NCBI GenBank assembly: GCA_905221615.1
Contig: CAJNDT010003112.1
Location: forward strand, 1,344,001 to 1,408,000
Reading direction: 5' to 3'
Source: Symbiodinium sp. CCMP2592
Taxonomy: Eukaryota > Sar > Dinophyceae > Suessiales > Symbiodiniaceae
Length of the DNA: 64,000 nucleotides
Made by a program: the position numbers and the translations under genes. This document shows, piece by piece, positions 29,514-42,248 of this stretch. Positions within the stretch are counted from its first letter, which is position 1. Each line of letters begins with the position of its first letter. The notes below the pieces were generated by a model, which saw nothing but the letters and a program-made list of their open reading frames with translations, was not told the DNA's origin and ran no database searches.

Positions 29514-30658
29514 CGTAGTAAAACCCTACAAAGTCCCATAAAAGCTTAAAGCACGATCAAGCCCGTAGACTACCGCATAGAGAGAGGCCTTATGCTGCAA
29601 CATGCTTGAGCTTCAGCTGACTGAAACGGCCCCACAGAAAAAAAAACCGAAGTGTTGGGACTCTAGGTTCGGAGTTTGGGGTTCGGGCTTTAGGTCTTTG
29701 CGTTAGGTTTCGGGTCTAGTGGCTTAAAGTTTAGGGTGTCGGATTTGGGCTCTGGGTTGGAGTTTAGGGTTTGGGGTGCATGGCTTAAGGCTTGCGGTTT
29801 GAATGTGTTGAGGGATTGGTATTCCGAATTTAGGGAGAGGGGTTTGAAGCTTATAGGCCTTACAGCGCACTTGTTTCGGATTCTTATGCGCTAGGGGTTG
29901 AAGAGTGATTCATGAGAGTTGCAAGGAAAGAAGGAAGGTTTAGGATTTTGAGGCTCTTGGGATTTAGGGTTGGTTCAGGGTGTGTAGAAGAGGGCTTAGG
30001 ATTTTGACACCTTTAAGGGGTTTAGGGGCTTGGGTTTTCGTGGTTCTGGGGTTTGGGTGAGGGAAGGATGTCCTGAACCCTGAATCCGTGCAGCCCTCGC
30101 GAATTTCGCCAGCTAGCCGGGGTGCCCTGCGCAACGCTAGACCCTAAACCCTAAACCCTGCACCCTAAATCCCTAAACCCTGAACCCTACATCCCGAAAG
30201 CCTTACCCGTGAACCCTACATGACTAAACCAACTCAGAAGCGGAGGTTGTCGCAGTGTTTTCCATCGCACTCCACGAAGCCTCTGTGTTTGGTCTTCGGT
30301 TTGTCAGGTCCGGGTGGCTTGGGGTTTTGGGGCTTATAGGGCAGGGTTTATAGATTTTCGGGTTTAGGGTACAAGGCTGGTAGGGTTTATGGGTTTATTT
30401 AGGGCGTTTAAGGTTTCACAGGCTTGTAGGTCTTGTTCGGGCTTAGAGCGTTTATAGGGTTTAGGTTGCAAGGCTTAGGTTTTCGGGTAACATCGGGATT
30501 CTAGCGGCGGGTTTCGCGCGTTATGTTGTTGTTGAGCTGCTCTCACCCACCTCCTCTGCAAGAGCGACGGGGCGTTGTCTCTACAGGGGGGGAACAAGTT
30601 TCGGCCTAGGAGAAGAAGACTCACACGCCTTTAAGTAACAGGTCCCCCAAAAGCCAAA

Positions 30659-30758
30659 CCTTAAACTACCAAATCCTACTTGTTGTGGGTTCTTATTGTA
30701 AACCCTAACATGGGATTTATAGGGACCCTGCAAAAAGGTAGGTTTTGGTGGGTTAAGG
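30659..30758. repeat. Palindromic MITE-like element, family H
   Basis: CCTTAAACTACCAAATCCTAC is mirrored by GTAGGTTTTGGTGGGTTAAGG. A second copy is at 38361-38460. Interior shared words: GGGTTCTTATTGTAAACCCT and TATAGGGACCCT. Confidence 0.75.
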
Positions 30759-31390
30759 AAGAGTCTGAGCCGTTCCACCATCACCTAATCAGCACCTGGC
30801 TCTGGGTGGGTGCCCTGGGCTTCGAGGTTCTTGCTCTCCAACACTGGGCTTTGGAGTATCATACTTTAGAGCCTTTGTGGCAGAACCTTTGGGGACAGTG
30901 TTGGTAAAACGCAAAACCCCAGACCTCAAGGCCTGAACCCTGAAGCCGTAATTATTACGACCCCACCCCAATACTAAGAACCCTCCCTAAGCCCTAATTC
31001 CGAAAATGTGTCCTAAACCCGGAACCCTTCCACCGCCACCATTTCAGACGAGGAGCTGACGGCCATGCCACTCGGGCAGTCGGCGACCTCCATCGCTCAC
31101 ATGTTGAAGTTCAAAAAGCGTCTCTTTGTGGGTTGAGGGGTTAGGGTTTCTATGTTAGGGTGTCGGGTTTCTGTATGAGGGTTTGTTTGTGGTTTTCTGG
31201 GGCTTGTATAGGTTTTTTGCAGGACTTGCCAAGGGTTTGTATGGGGATTATGAAGGATTGGAGCGGATCCAGTGCCACTCTGCGTTTCCGGATTCCCAGG
31301 GGGACAATCGTGGCCACGACTTAGCCACTTTGGGGAGGCAGCACCAAAACAAGCCATGCAGACCTACAAAGAAGCCAACTACGTCTTGCT

Positions 31391-31504
31391 TACTTGGAGG
31401 ATCATGGTACTTAGTAAGTAAGGTTATAAGCACCTTAATTGGGGTTATAAGTATAGTTACCCTGATTATAACCCTAGTTACTAAGTCCCATGATCCTTTA
31501 AGTA
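31391..31504. repeat. Palindromic MITE-like element, family A
   Basis: TACTTGGAGGATCATGGTAC at the left, ACTAAGTCCCATGATCCTTT then AAGTA at the right. It is the inverted orientation of the 56-169 copy, with the same length (114 bp). Confidence 0.85.
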
Positions 31505-31633
31505 GGCTCCCCGGCGAGACGGGGACTCCTCGCAAGCCGTCCCAATAAGCCAAAACAGGCCACCCTTCCAAAATCCCAGGCCCTTGAACCCACATCCACA
31601 CACGAACCGAACCGTAAACTCATAAACGAAGAG

Positions 31634-31725
31634 CCCACAGCCACCAAACCCGCAAAAGAAACCTCTTAAACCAAGGAAACCCACAGCCACCAAACCCGCA
31701 AAAGAAACCTCTTAAACCAAGGTAT
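31634..31725. repeat. Tandem duplication, 46-bp unit
   Basis: CCCACAGCCACCAAACCCGC begins at 31634 and again at 31680, and both copies run to TTAAACCAAGG. The copies are essentially identical. Confidence 0.85.
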
Positions 31726-32454
31726 TTTCGAACCAGCACCGCACCCCGAGTCTGTCTACGCCCAAAAACCCTAAGCCTTAACACCCGAAACCCCCAACTC
31801 CAAAATCCGTAAACCCTAAACCCCCCAAATCCCGAAAACCCTTAACGAAACACATCGTCATTCCCCCAATTGTTAAATAAATTATCGCCTGATCCTCCGC
31901 TTGCGTACCACTGTTCCAGAACCATCGCTTTCCAGAGTTGTCCTGAGCGTCATTGGGTTTAGGGTTTAGGGATGTGAGCCGAAGTTTAAGCTCTTTAGGG
32001 TTTAGGGTTTAGGGGTTTAGGCTTTAAGGCTTTCAAGGCTAACAGATGCCTTCATATAGGACGTTCTTTGCAGGCGGCTGCTGTTGCGATGGCATGAAGT
32101 CCAAAGACCCTGAAGCCAAACTCTAAGAGCCCAACCTGGCTCTACCCCTAAAGCGAATGACCCAACAAATCCACAAAACCCCCAGAGCCCTGAAATCCTA
32201 AACCCCAAACCCCAAAACCCTAGACCCTCAATCCCCAAACCCCAAACTGCCCCAAACACTCAACCCTGAAAACCTAAAACCCTCAACCCCTAGACCCTAC
32301 GCCCTAGACCAGAACCTGAACTCCAACAACCGATTCCAATGGCAGCGCAGTGTCGGAAATCCATCCAGACTTCTCAGCACTTGCCGAGTCGGAATAGGCG
32401 CTCATCTGGATCAAGTTGACCTCGTCTTTTCCCAGACCCCCTTTGGAGGATCCT

Positions 32455-32541
32455 GAAGTAGATCCCTCAATGGGGGGTTCCTATAAAGTACCCGGAGTCG
32501 TATAGGGCCCCAAATTAGGGGATCTACTTTCTAGATCCTCC
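32455..32541. repeat. Single palindromic element
   Basis: GGAGGATCCTGAAGTAGATCC is mirrored by GGATCTACTTTCTAGATCCTCC over 87 bp, with CCCTCAATGGGGGGTTCCTA in the loop. It shares the GGAGGATC terminus type with family A but has a different interior. No second copy was noticed. Confidence 0.65.
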
Positions 32542-33352
32542 CGGGGGTATGGGGTAGTGGGCTGTTGAAGCAGGATGCTTTTTGAGGGTTTGCGAGGGAT
32601 GAATCAGGTGTTGCAGAGTTTCTTCCGGTGTTAGTCTCATTGAACTACGTCAGCAGGGTGATACTTCGATGCCGTCTTTTGCTCTTACAAGTCATCACAA
32701 CGTTGCTATCTTTTTGATATATACTGTATGAGACATTATATTACATTTTCTAGTTTATCAGCAAACCAACTTACTAGGTCCTCAGCCTCTTGCAGGGACT
32801 CGAGCAACTAGGCTACTTCATGCGCCGTGATATGGGGAGTAAGTTGGGGGGGGGAAACGATCTGGCCAATTTCTCAGCTATCATATACTGTATACTGCGG
32901 CTTGTTCCCAAATCCTATAAACCTTAAACCGAGGCCCTAGACAAGACAACCCTAAACCCCGAAACCGGAAGGGCGCATGCAACCGCCTGTCCCTAAACCC
33001 AAAGCCTTAAACCGAGAACATAGACTAGACCCGAAACCCTAAACCCTAAGCACCTGAACCCTGAACCCTAGTCTCAGCCATACTTATAGTTTGATGGGCC
33101 CCAAAATCCTATTCTAACTATTAAGGCCCCTAGATTAAACCCTAAGCACTTGAGCCCGAACCCCTAAATTCAGCCCCGGCGGCGGAATCGCAATAGTCTC
33201 CTGCGCAGCCCATGCCCGTAGAGACAAGGTTCCTCGGAGCTCGATGCCCTATCTGAACTAGACCCAAGAGTAACCCAGGAATGAATAGGATGCCCTTTCT
33301 GGTTTACAGGGGCTTCTAAGGGAACCTGACCTAGTTACTGCCCCGAGCCACA

Positions 33353-33432
33353 GGCCCCATCGTAGTTCTTTTTTGGGGTTCCTTTTAGAACCCTATAAGG
33401 TAATCCCCCCAAAAAGGAACTGCTATGGGGCC
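33353..33432. repeat. Palindromic MITE-like element, family E
   Basis: GGCCCCATCGTAGTTCTTTT is mirrored by AAAAAGGAACTGCTATGGGGCC. Relatives at 39743, 41171 and a double copy at 59362. Confidence 0.75.
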
Positions 33433-34270
33433 TATGGGTACCTTAAACTGCCAAGTGTTTTCTACTGTACCTTGATTGAGGAACCCCAAGACATGGCAAT
33501 TGTCATACCTCGGACCCCTGAGACTTAACATCGCACTAGACCCTAAACCCTCAACCTTAGACCCTAATCCCCAAGCCAAACTAAACCCTAAACCCTGAAC
33601 CCTACACCCCAAACCAAACTAAACCCTGAACCTGAACCCTCAACCCCAAACCAAATTGCCTGAAGGACCCCCGCGAAGTCTCGGGACATTGTGTTAGGGA
33701 GCCCTCCGGAAGGGCTGTGGGAATAGCTTGAACAACTGCACACGTTCCTAGATTAACTTGTGAACTCCTAGTGAAGCCTCGAGAAGACAGAAGGGTTTAG
33801 GCTTTCAGGGGGTTCAGGGCTTAGGCTTCAGGGTTTAAGGCTTAATCGCAAACCCCAAAGTGCACCACATCCCGCGTTTTGGGGATCCTACAAATACACA
33901 TAGGCCTCTTGATGAGTAGAATAGGGTTTTTGGGGGGCGCATAACAGTATAAGTGTGATATCAATTGGGGAAGTATAATGTGGGAAAATCGAACTAAGTG
34001 TTCAGGCCTCTGTGTTTTTTGTTGAGGGTCCTCCGTCCTTCCTTTCGCAGGACAATTGGAGGAAAGAAGCCGGAATAGAAATCAATCTGCCAACACGAAG
34101 CCTTGCTTCCCCCAATAAGCCACAAAATTAAAAGGTTAAACTTTCAGATTACTACTAAAAGATTTAAAGGCAGAAAGGTTAAAGAATGGGTATTGGAGAA
34201 CTATGAAGCTATACCTTCGGCGTCCCTGAACCATACAGCTTACACGCAAAACTCCAAGGAATCAACTGGA

Positions 34271-34372
34271 AGGTTTCCGAGAAAAGGGGACCCTAATATA
34301 GTACCCGAAAGAGTAGGATCCTTATTATAAGGGACCCCCAAAAGAAGGGATCCCCGAATTTTCGAAAAACCC
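34271..34372. repeat. Palindromic MITE-like element, family B
   Basis: AGGTTTCCGAGAAAAGGGGA at the left, GAATTTTCGAAAAACCC at the right, with the usual ATATAGTACCC and AGTAGGATCCTTATTATAAG interior. The terminal bases are diverged compared with other copies. Confidence 0.8.
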
Positions 34373-34657
34373 ACTTGAGAGTGAAGCAGCTTATGTTGGA
34401 GACAAGATGAAGAGTTCTCTCAGCAGTAGTGGTGAATGCTTTTAGGTCCAAGCTTTTACCCTTCAACCTAGATGTCAGACACCAAACCTTAATGACCGAA
34501 TGTAAACTCCAAACTGATAATGTCTGTTTCAGTAGTTGGGAGACCCGAGTAAAAACTCTCCATAGAAGCATCCTCAATGACCCGCAGATGAAGTAAAGCG
34601 CCGCAAGCTTAGCAAACCCCGTTTGCTGTCTCAAGCCTGCACAACAAGCCGACATCT

Positions 34658-34759
34658 GGGTGGTTGTCAATGTTAGGGTTGCTTTTTGGGGTGCTTATTA
34701 TAATACGGCACCTAATATCTAGGGTACCCAAAAAGGGACCATAATTTTGACAACCACCC
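34658..34759. repeat. Palindromic MITE-like element, family C
   Basis: GGGTGGTTGTCAATGTTAGG at the left and ACCATAATTTTGACAACCACCC at the right. Flanked on both sides by ATCT, consistent with a 4-bp target-site duplication. Confidence 0.85.
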
Positions 34760-35637
34760 ATCTGAAGTCTCGTTTCAGCTTGGGCGCGTCTTCGCCATCG
34801 TGGTACCACTGGAAGCCCACTCCTCAAGAAGTCTGACTACCAAGGTTTAGGGTTTTGGGGCTTAGGGCAGCATACCCTACATCCGAAAACCGTGGGCTTA
34901 ATCCCCAACTCCAGAACTCTGAGTGCTGGGTCCCATACCCCAAATCCCAAACAGTAAAGCTCAGCCCCAAGCCCATACCCAAAACGCTGCCAACCCCTGC
35001 ACCTGAAAGCTAATCACCCCACCCTCCCCCTTCCTCCCCCCACCCAAACTAACTTCGAATCTACAGCGCGAAAAGAAAAGAGACTAGAGTATGGAGTCCA
35101 GTACGACTGCTTCTTTACGGGGCTTGGTGGCCCGAAGTACACGTTCAATAACGAATTTGCCGGTTTGGATAGGGTGGGTTTGGATGGGGTGGGTGTGGCA
35201 TTCAAACTGTAGTTAGTACGCGGCTTGTGGGAATGCAACGATTACATAGGGTATCCCAACACAGCAGACCGCGCCCAAAAACCTACCCTACCCTCGGCTT
35301 GTCTCAAGAATAAGAACCTCAGGCTTTAGGGCTTTGGGTTAAGGGCCTTTTAGGGGTTAGGCTTAGGGTTCGCAGGAGCACCAAGTCTGAGAATGGCGTC
35401 TGTTGTGACGAAGTAGATGCATCGTCCGATATCGCCGCGGCAAACGGGTAGAGGATCGCCCTCACCTCCGCTTCAGTTTCGGATTTAGGGCAATAGGGTT
35501 TAGGGTTATAGGGTTTCGGCTTTATTTACGGTATTAGGGTTTAGGGTTTAATTAGGGTACATTGCAAGGGAACGCCAGGCGTCTGAAACCTCACAAGGGC
35601 TTCGCCTTGAGGCTGTAGGTTTGAGGGCCTCGGTTTC

Positions 35638-35737
35638 TGGGAGGTGCCTTTTAAAGCCTTTGAACAACTATTAGTAGGTAAGATCCTCTTAACCCCAATC
35701 AGAGCAGATATAAAATGTCCCAAAGCCCTACCTAGGT
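35638..35737. repeat. Dispersed element, family F
   Basis: Shares GCCTTTTAAAGCCTTTGAA, AAGATCCTCTTAA and CCCAAAGCCCTACCTAG with 60314-60414. The ends are imperfectly inverted in this copy. Confidence 0.7.
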
Positions 35738-36777
35738 TTGATCTGGTGCCTGCGACAACCCTGTCCTGAATCCCAGGGTCCAGAGCATCTGAAGGCAAGA
35801 GTTTCGGCTTTTGGGCTTTAGAGCTGTGGGGCTTTGGGGCTCTTGGGTTTTGGGTTTAGTTCCATGAGCCCAATCATCGAGTGTCTGGCTTCATGATCTT
35901 TAACCTGGTCACTTCAGGGTGCTATTTGTGCACCTGGACCTTTCTGGGGAATGAAGCTCTCTCAACCCTTAACCCTGGACTCCTAAACCCAAAGGGGGAG
36001 GCCGCCTCCCGCCGCGCAAGTGCCACAAGATCCACCACATCCATCACCACCACACCTCGTCGGTCGTTGCTCTACTTGGCTCCCTAGAAACGGACCGTTC
36101 AATAAACAAACTCATGATAAAAAGTCGAGGGGCATCAGACTGGAGCTTTCGGGTATAGCATACACTGCAGTTGTAGTAGAAACGATTACTCCCCTATATA
36201 GTACAATACCCCTCATTCCCTCCATGCCGAACCCTGCAGCGACACTTCGTACACTCCAGCCAGAGGCTCATGGTATCCTTAAGTTGTACGACCCAACACC
36301 ATAACCCCTAAACTAGACACCCCATTCGGAATTGAGGGTTTGGGGGCCGTGAGCATCCCTCAGATGATCCTACTGCACCCATATCAAAACTACGATCCCT
36401 CAACTTGTTTTTCGCCGGAATCCCGATGCTCTAGATCGTGACGCCACAAACCCTCCAACCTGTCAGCTCTACACTCCACGATCTTCCAGCCCGAAACTTT
36501 AAGCGTCCACAGCTTCAGGCTTCTATCTCTAAATCCGACAAGAGCCCTTTTCGAACCCTCGAAACACCATTCATAACAGAACAATGCCTAGTAATACTAA
36601 TTTGAAGAATAATGACAACCGTATCACATTAACATTGAAATACGAATACTAACAATTGAAGCTCGCTCCCCTGATGCAGAGCAAGCAGCTCCAGCGAGAG
36701 AGTGTTGCAAGCTGGGACGCAGTCACCGGGGGTGTAGACCGCGCAATAGAGCTTCCTAGGATACGTTCAAGACAGTC

Positions 36778-36948
36778 GGAGAGAGAGAGAGAGAGAACAC
36801 ACACACACACAGATAAACCTACACAAATATATATCTTTATATTTTTATCTTTTTATAAATGTATCTGAACTACATAAATACATAACAAGAATAATAAAAC
36901 AAATAAATAAGAATAAAGTAAACATACATATATATATATATATATATG
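36778..36948. repeat. Microsatellite cluster: (GA)n(CA)n and (AT)n
   Basis: A GA run passes into a CA run at 36778-36815, and a TATATA run occupies about 36926-36948. The sequence between them is AT-rich. Confidence 0.85.
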
Positions 36949-37113
36949 TCCGAATACACATCGAACAGACCAGCTCAAAGCTCAACAAACGCACTGCTTT
37001 CAGGCTCGCCCCAGAAGCTGTAAGAACCAAGTTCTGATTGTGACATTCTCGGGGGGATAGCTCGATTGTGGAATCTAAGTTGGAGATAGCTCGACTGTTG
37101 AAGTTCTAGATGT

Positions 37114-37214
37114 GGGAGTTTCCGAAAATAGGGGACCCTAAGATAGTACCTTAAATAGTAGGATCCTTATCATAAGGGCCCCAAAATAAGGTACCCCTAA
37201 TTTTCGGAAACCCC
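37114..37214. repeat. Palindromic MITE-like element, family B
   Basis: A near-consensus copy: GGGAGTTTCCGAAAATAGGG at the left and CCTAATTTTCGGAAACCCCC at the right, 101 bp, with ATAGTACCTTAAATAGTAGG inside. Confidence 0.88.
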
Positions 37215-38360
37215 CATGTAAGCTTGTGAATCCTGAGCAGGAATCAGGGCCTTGGATCCTTCCCTGTGCAGGATTTGGGCTATCTCCTGTAGGGATTTTA
37301 TGAATTAGAACAAGGCTTCGGGGTACATGATAGTCTACCTAGAATTGAAGGAACCCTGAGCAATGACATTAGTACTAAGTCGGACATCTAATACCGATGT
37401 TCGCATTCAGCAGTCTTGGCGAGATGGCGTTGAAACAGCAACATCTCCCCTCGGCGAGGGTCTTGGTGGCGCACTTGGCTCCGCCACACTGAACCCCCAC
37501 GATGACCCTGTCGCCAGTGCACATGCCGTCCTGCGCAAGACAAGGTGCTGGCTTCCGCACAAACCCTGGTGCTTGCATCTTCTTGGCTCCCCCCGACCAA
37601 ACTCCACACACCCATGCCAGACCCGTGATACTCGCCCAAAAACATCTTCAACATTGATGCACCTGCAAAACCCAAATGTGCCCAGAAAGAATGCTGTAGT
37701 ACGTCTCTTTCAAACCTCGGGAAGTTAGCCTGCGTGGCCCTAGGGTGTGAAAGCTTTGCCCTTGCAGTGTCAGTGTGTTTATTTGCTGTGGATCCAATGA
37801 TTGACCTGGTCTGTTGAGAGCTAGACTCTAGTCTACAATCCCGGAGCAAAACTGATTGTTTCGTTAGATTTGCGGCTACAGTTCAGGCACCCAGCTTTGA
37901 AATGATGCCTTGCAACATGCTAAACCGAAACTGTGTAGGTGCCTTTACTGTAACCCAGAAACCGCCTAAGCCCTATATCCCACAAAGTTTGGAAACCAAG
38001 AACACCTTCTCAGCCTAAACTTTTGGCCCCTCTTGCAGGGCCCTCAGACGACTCCTCCGTTTGGTCAAGCTGCGACGGAAACCTGGCTTTGGGAACTGTT
38101 TAAGACTCTGCAAGCCAGGCCTTGGGAGACCTTGTTTTTTGTCGCTTCGGAGTTTCGTGTCTTCGGCGCCCGCTGACAATACAGGCGCCGTAATAAACAC
38201 CATTATTTGAGCCCTGAACCCTGAACCCCAAACCCTCAACCCCAAACTCTAAACCCTCAACCGTGGGTTTGGGCTCTTGTAGCCCTGAATCTTGCAAACA
38301 CCCGAACCCAGAGCCTGAAACCCGCACTGCATAAACTGGCCAGTGTGGTTTGTGCTACGT

Positions 38361-38460
38361 ACCTTAAACTACCAAACCCTAGAATTTTGTAGGTTCTTAT
38401 TACAAACCCTGATATGGAATCTATAGGGACCCTACAAAAAGTAGGTTTTGGTAGGTTAAA
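38361..38460. repeat. Palindromic MITE-like element, family H
   Basis: ACCTTAAACTACCAAACCCTA at the left, TAGGTTTTGGTAGGTTAAA at the right, 100 bp; second copy of the 30659 element. Confidence 0.78.
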
Positions 38461-38698
38461 GTAGTTCAGGGTTTTGGAGTCTGTAGGAAAAGGCGGGTTG
38501 GCAGATGAAAGGCTCCAAGAGGGCTCGGGGTTTAAGGTTCCGGTGAGGGTTTAGGATGTAAGGTTCCGGGAGGGGGTAGGTTTGGGGATTTCGGGGGGAG
38601 TTTAGGGCTTAGGATTTGGAGTTTCGGCTTTCGATTTCAGGTGAGGGGACCCTTCCTTCAGGAATGAGAATTTGAGCGCCTTAGGGCCGCTCTCATAT

Positions 38699-38802
38699 GG
38701 GAGTTTCCGAAAATTGGGGGTACCTTATTTTGGGGGGTCCTTGTAACAAGAATCCTACTTTTTAGGGTACTTTATTCGGGTCCCCTATTTTCGGAAACTC
38801 CC
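38699..38802. repeat. Palindromic MITE-like element, family B
   Basis: GGGAGTTTCCGAAAATTGGG and CCCTATTTTCGGAAACTCCC are intact arms. The outer bases AT and AT extend the palindrome to ATGGGAG/CTCCCAT. Confidence 0.88.
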
Positions 38803-39140
38803 ATGTCGAAGAAAGAAGAGGTAACGTGTTGGCGCTTCGGGTGTGTCCTTTGGGGAAATAATTTAAGGATTGAGGGTTCAAGGACTGATTGGAACAGACA
38901 GCGGTAACGGTTCGTGGCATTTAATTGTCATTGAACCGTTTAGGCATGTCGTCGTGGGGCTAGGTGTTGGGCTTGTGCTTCAGATTACGGTTGAGTTTTA
39001 TCCACAAGTTGAAGGCTTCAATTAAGGATCCCTATTGATTTGCAGAGGCCCTAGCATAACCTTAGCACCCTGTCTGAAGGATTTTATGGAATATTTTAAT
39101 GAGGAACAGCCTTAAAGCCTAAACCATCATGTCGTTATAT

Positions 39141-39231
39141 GGGAGTTGCCGAAAATAGGGGACCCTAGTATAGTACCCTAAGTAGTAGGACCCCTACTGT
39201 AAGGACCCCCCCAAAAAATCAGGTACCCCTT
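39141..39231. repeat. Right-truncated family B element
   Basis: Left arm GGGAGTTGCCGAAAATAGGG and interior are present, but the copy stops after CAGGTACCCCTTA, so the right inverted arm is absent. Confidence 0.75.
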
Positions 39232-39742
39232 AGAATCAGGGTCACAGGCAGCCACGTAGCCAGGCGGTCTCGACATAGTCCGTACTCACACTGCCTGACT
39301 GCGGCTGCGCGCAATGGAGGCGGATGGATTCACCTTTGCGAAAGGGATCCCAGATTGGGTTTAGGTTTTTGGGCTGTGGTTTTTCGGGCATATTGTCCTA
39401 AAGCCCCACATACCACCACACGCCACCTTCGTGCTGGTGGACTGTGAGAAAAAGTGCGAGTTTCGCAGATGGGAAGCGCAACGCATTTACAAGCCTGAGC
39501 ATTTTCGCTACGGGTCATACACTACACAATTCGATTTCGTAGCATCCAGGTGAGGGAAGGCCCTTCACCCTTCGCGACTCAGCGCCCGGTTGCTGACCCA
39601 TGCACGAGCATGACGACTTCAAAAAAGAACCCTCACTTAGACTCTGAATGTAGGACCCACATCAGGTTGCCTGTAGGCCGACTATTGCAGGCTGCACCCC
39701 GTTTGGTTCGGGGTGCTCACAAGCTCCAAAACCCCTTTACTA

Positions 39743-39834
39743 CCCATATTCCGCATAATAGTTCCTTTTTGGGACTGCCTTATAGAATTCTGAAATATGA
39801 AGCCCAAAAAAGGAACTACTCTGGGGCGTATGGG
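39743..39834. repeat. Palindromic MITE-like element, family E
   Basis: CCCATATTCCGCATAATAGTT is mirrored by AACTACTCTGGGGCGTATGGG with TCCTTTTTGGGACTGCCTTA inside. It carries the CCCAT outer extension seen at 59362. Confidence 0.7.
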
Positions 39835-40077
39835 TAAGCATTATTCATTCCTCAACTCCCATGCAGAGACGGGGGGTACCCTAAACGCCAACGGCTTCCC
39901 TCGATGGGAGTTTAGGGTTTGGGAAGGAGTTTCACAAACTAAGGATCCCGAGTACTCAAAGAATCCGACGATCGCGATCGTGACCATAAGGGAGCTGAAA
40001 AAAAAGCACCCCGAAGTTGAGAAACCACCGGAATCCAAACGAAGGCTCACCAATAAAGTCGCCGAAATATAACTCCA

Positions 40078-40204
40078 AGGGTAAAAGGAGGGACCCTTAA
40101 TAAGGACCCCTAGGTAAAAAACCCTTAATATAGCTATTATATGCCCAGTATATAGCCCATTATAGGGCAGGGGTCCCCATTAAGGGTCCCTCCTTTTCCC
40201 CTTT
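40078..40204. repeat. Single palindromic element
   Basis: GGGTAAAAGGAGGGACCCTT is mirrored by AAGGGTCCCTCCTTTTCCCC over about 127 bp, with inner ATATAGC and TATATAGCCC pairing. No other copy was noticed in the window. Confidence 0.7.
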
Positions 40205-40813
40205 GAATCAACAATATCCCTTGCAGACCCTGTAAAACCATAGCACAAAACGGCGCAAGCACGCACAAAACCCCAATCTAATAACTGAGCCAACTCTACA
40301 ACGCTTGGAATCTACCGCGGCGAAGGAACAGGAGTCACCCACACAGGTCACTTTCATGGCAGCTTGTCCGGCTTGGCAGACCTTCTGCGCAGGGCTGGAA
40401 CAGCCAGGCTTCTCCTAAACTCTAAACTGGTCCCGTAACGGACCTGAAGCTCAAGAGCCATGGGTGCTAAATATTATAGGGGCCTGAATGGCTGAATGCT
40501 TTTTTGTGGGTTCTACTACACTAAAGAGTCTAGAAGGAACCCTTGAGGAACACTCCTGGGAAGTGTTCAGGTGTGTATCCCTGGACTCGCGTGTTGACTA
40601 CTACCAAAGCCCTTCCTGTAGCCGGAAAGACTTACATTTTCAGGGTTCCTGTTTATGATTTCTATTCTAGTTCCAAAAACGGCAGGTCTTTTGGGCCACA
40701 GGTTGGGCTCAGACTTCTCTAACAATGGAAGCGGCTCCTCAGAAACGCTAGGACAAACAAATCTCCGGAGGACACAGGGTCCGATGATTGACCCCCCCCT
40801 AGATCCATTTAAT

Positions 40814-40930
40814 GGGAGTTTCCGAATATTCTGTTCACCTTAGTTTGAGGATCTGGGGTCCTTATAATAAAGATCCTACTATTTAGGGTACTAGGTACTA
40901 TACTAGGGTCCCCTATTTTCGGAAACCCCC
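40814..40930. repeat. Palindromic MITE-like element, family B (internal duplication)
   Basis: The arms are GGGAGTTTCCGAATATTCTG and CCCTATTTTCGGAAACCCCC. The centre carries GGGTACTAGGTACTATACTAGG, an internal duplication of the ACTA step absent from other copies. Confidence 0.8.
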
Positions 40931-41170
40931 ATGTCAAGCAACACGAGTTCACATCACAGCTTGGTGTTACACCAATAGAAGTTCTAGCGAACGCCCAGCC
41001 TCAACATCACCCTGCTTGATATAGGGGCCATAGTAATTAGAATAGGGTTTTGACGTATAGTATACTATAATCATCAGAAGGAACCCTACTAATTATCCTG
41101 AACCCAATAAACCCCTAGTAGGGCCTTGATACAGCCGTTCTTGAACTCTTACTTCCGGGCCCCCTACCCC

Positions 41171-41263
41171 TACCTAGAGGCTCCATAGTAATTCCTTTTT
41201 TGGGGTTCGTATTTAGAATCCGAAAAGGCAATCCCCAAAAGGAACTACTTGGAGCCTATGGGT
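41171..41263. repeat. Palindromic MITE-like element, family E
   Basis: CCTAGAGGCTCCATAGTAATT is mirrored by GGAACTACTTGGAGCCTATGGG, with TTCCTTTTTTGGGGTTCG inside. Confidence 0.72.
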
Positions 41264-41548
41264 AAACCCTAAAACCCCCCAGCCGTAATATAGTGGCCTT
41301 CATAGTTACCTATACCAGTTTGGGGGTTCCTTCTTCTAGTTGTAGTACAATCATCCCGAAAACGATATTCTAATGATTAAGGACCCTATATTACGCGCCA
41401 TCATGATGAGACTGTATTACATGGGCCGCAAAACGACATTTTAGGGATGAAGGACCCTGTATTAGGGCAGACGAGTCTCGAGGTCCCCCACGTCAGACTC
41501 CAGCTGGTGCATGGTCACTGCACCAGTCCGGAGCTCGATATCCTCAGC

Positions 41549-41674
41549 TACTTGGAAGGGCAGGGGACTTAGTAAGTAGGTTATAAGCAGAGTTATAAGT
41601 ACCCTAAAAGGAGTTACCCCAATTATAACCCCACTTACAACCTACTTAATTATTAAGTCCCCTGCCCCCTCGAG
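41549..41674. repeat. Variant family A element
   Basis: TACTTGGAAGGGCAGGGGAC at the left and AAGTCCCCTGCCCCCTCGAG at the right. The ACTTAGTAAGTAGGTTATAAG interior is that of family A, but the GGATCATGGGAC terminus is replaced by GGGCAGGGGAC. It may be a subfamily. Confidence 0.65.
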
Positions 41675-42051
41675 CTTCGTTTTTTTTTGGGGGTGCCTCC
41701 TTTTTCCATCTGCAATCCACAGGTAGAAGGCCTCAGCTAACGGGTTTAAGATCTGAAGCTTCGAAGAAGTTCGGGAGTCGGGTTCCAGGGTCTGTATGTT
41801 TTAGGGTTTATAAGGGTACGTCGGGTTTGCGAATTAGGGTTTTAGAGTTTAGGAAGACAAGCCCGGCAGACCTTTCGTCAACACCAAAGCCTGTGCAGTA
41901 ATGCGGAAGGACTGCTGATTCAAGGGAAAAGGGCGTATCGCTCAGGAGGGCTCTAGATTGGCATCAATCAACTCGAATGTCGGCAGGTTCGATAGTAGAC
42001 TTTTAAGCTAGCCAGATGTGTGACATGTGAAATGGGCATTTCTAGCAACAT

Positions 42052-42163
42052 GGGAGTTTCCCAAAATAGGGGACCCTACTATAGTACCCCAAATAGCAGG
42101 ATCCTTCTGTACCGTTATTATAAGGACCCCAAAATGAGGCACCCCCTCTTTTCGGAAACTCCC
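42052..42163. repeat. Palindromic MITE-like element, family B (with 8-bp insert)
   Basis: GGGAGTTTCCCAAAATAGGG and CTTTTCGGAAACTCCC arms. Relative to other copies the block AGGATCCTT..ATTATAAGG is split by CTGTACCG. Confidence 0.8.
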
Positions 42164-42248
42164 ATATCTCCGCTTTCAGACTTCCGGCTTCGGGGGGCGC
42201 TGCCGTCGACCTTTTGGTGAGAATGGCCCCTTGCCTCCCCCCGAAGAA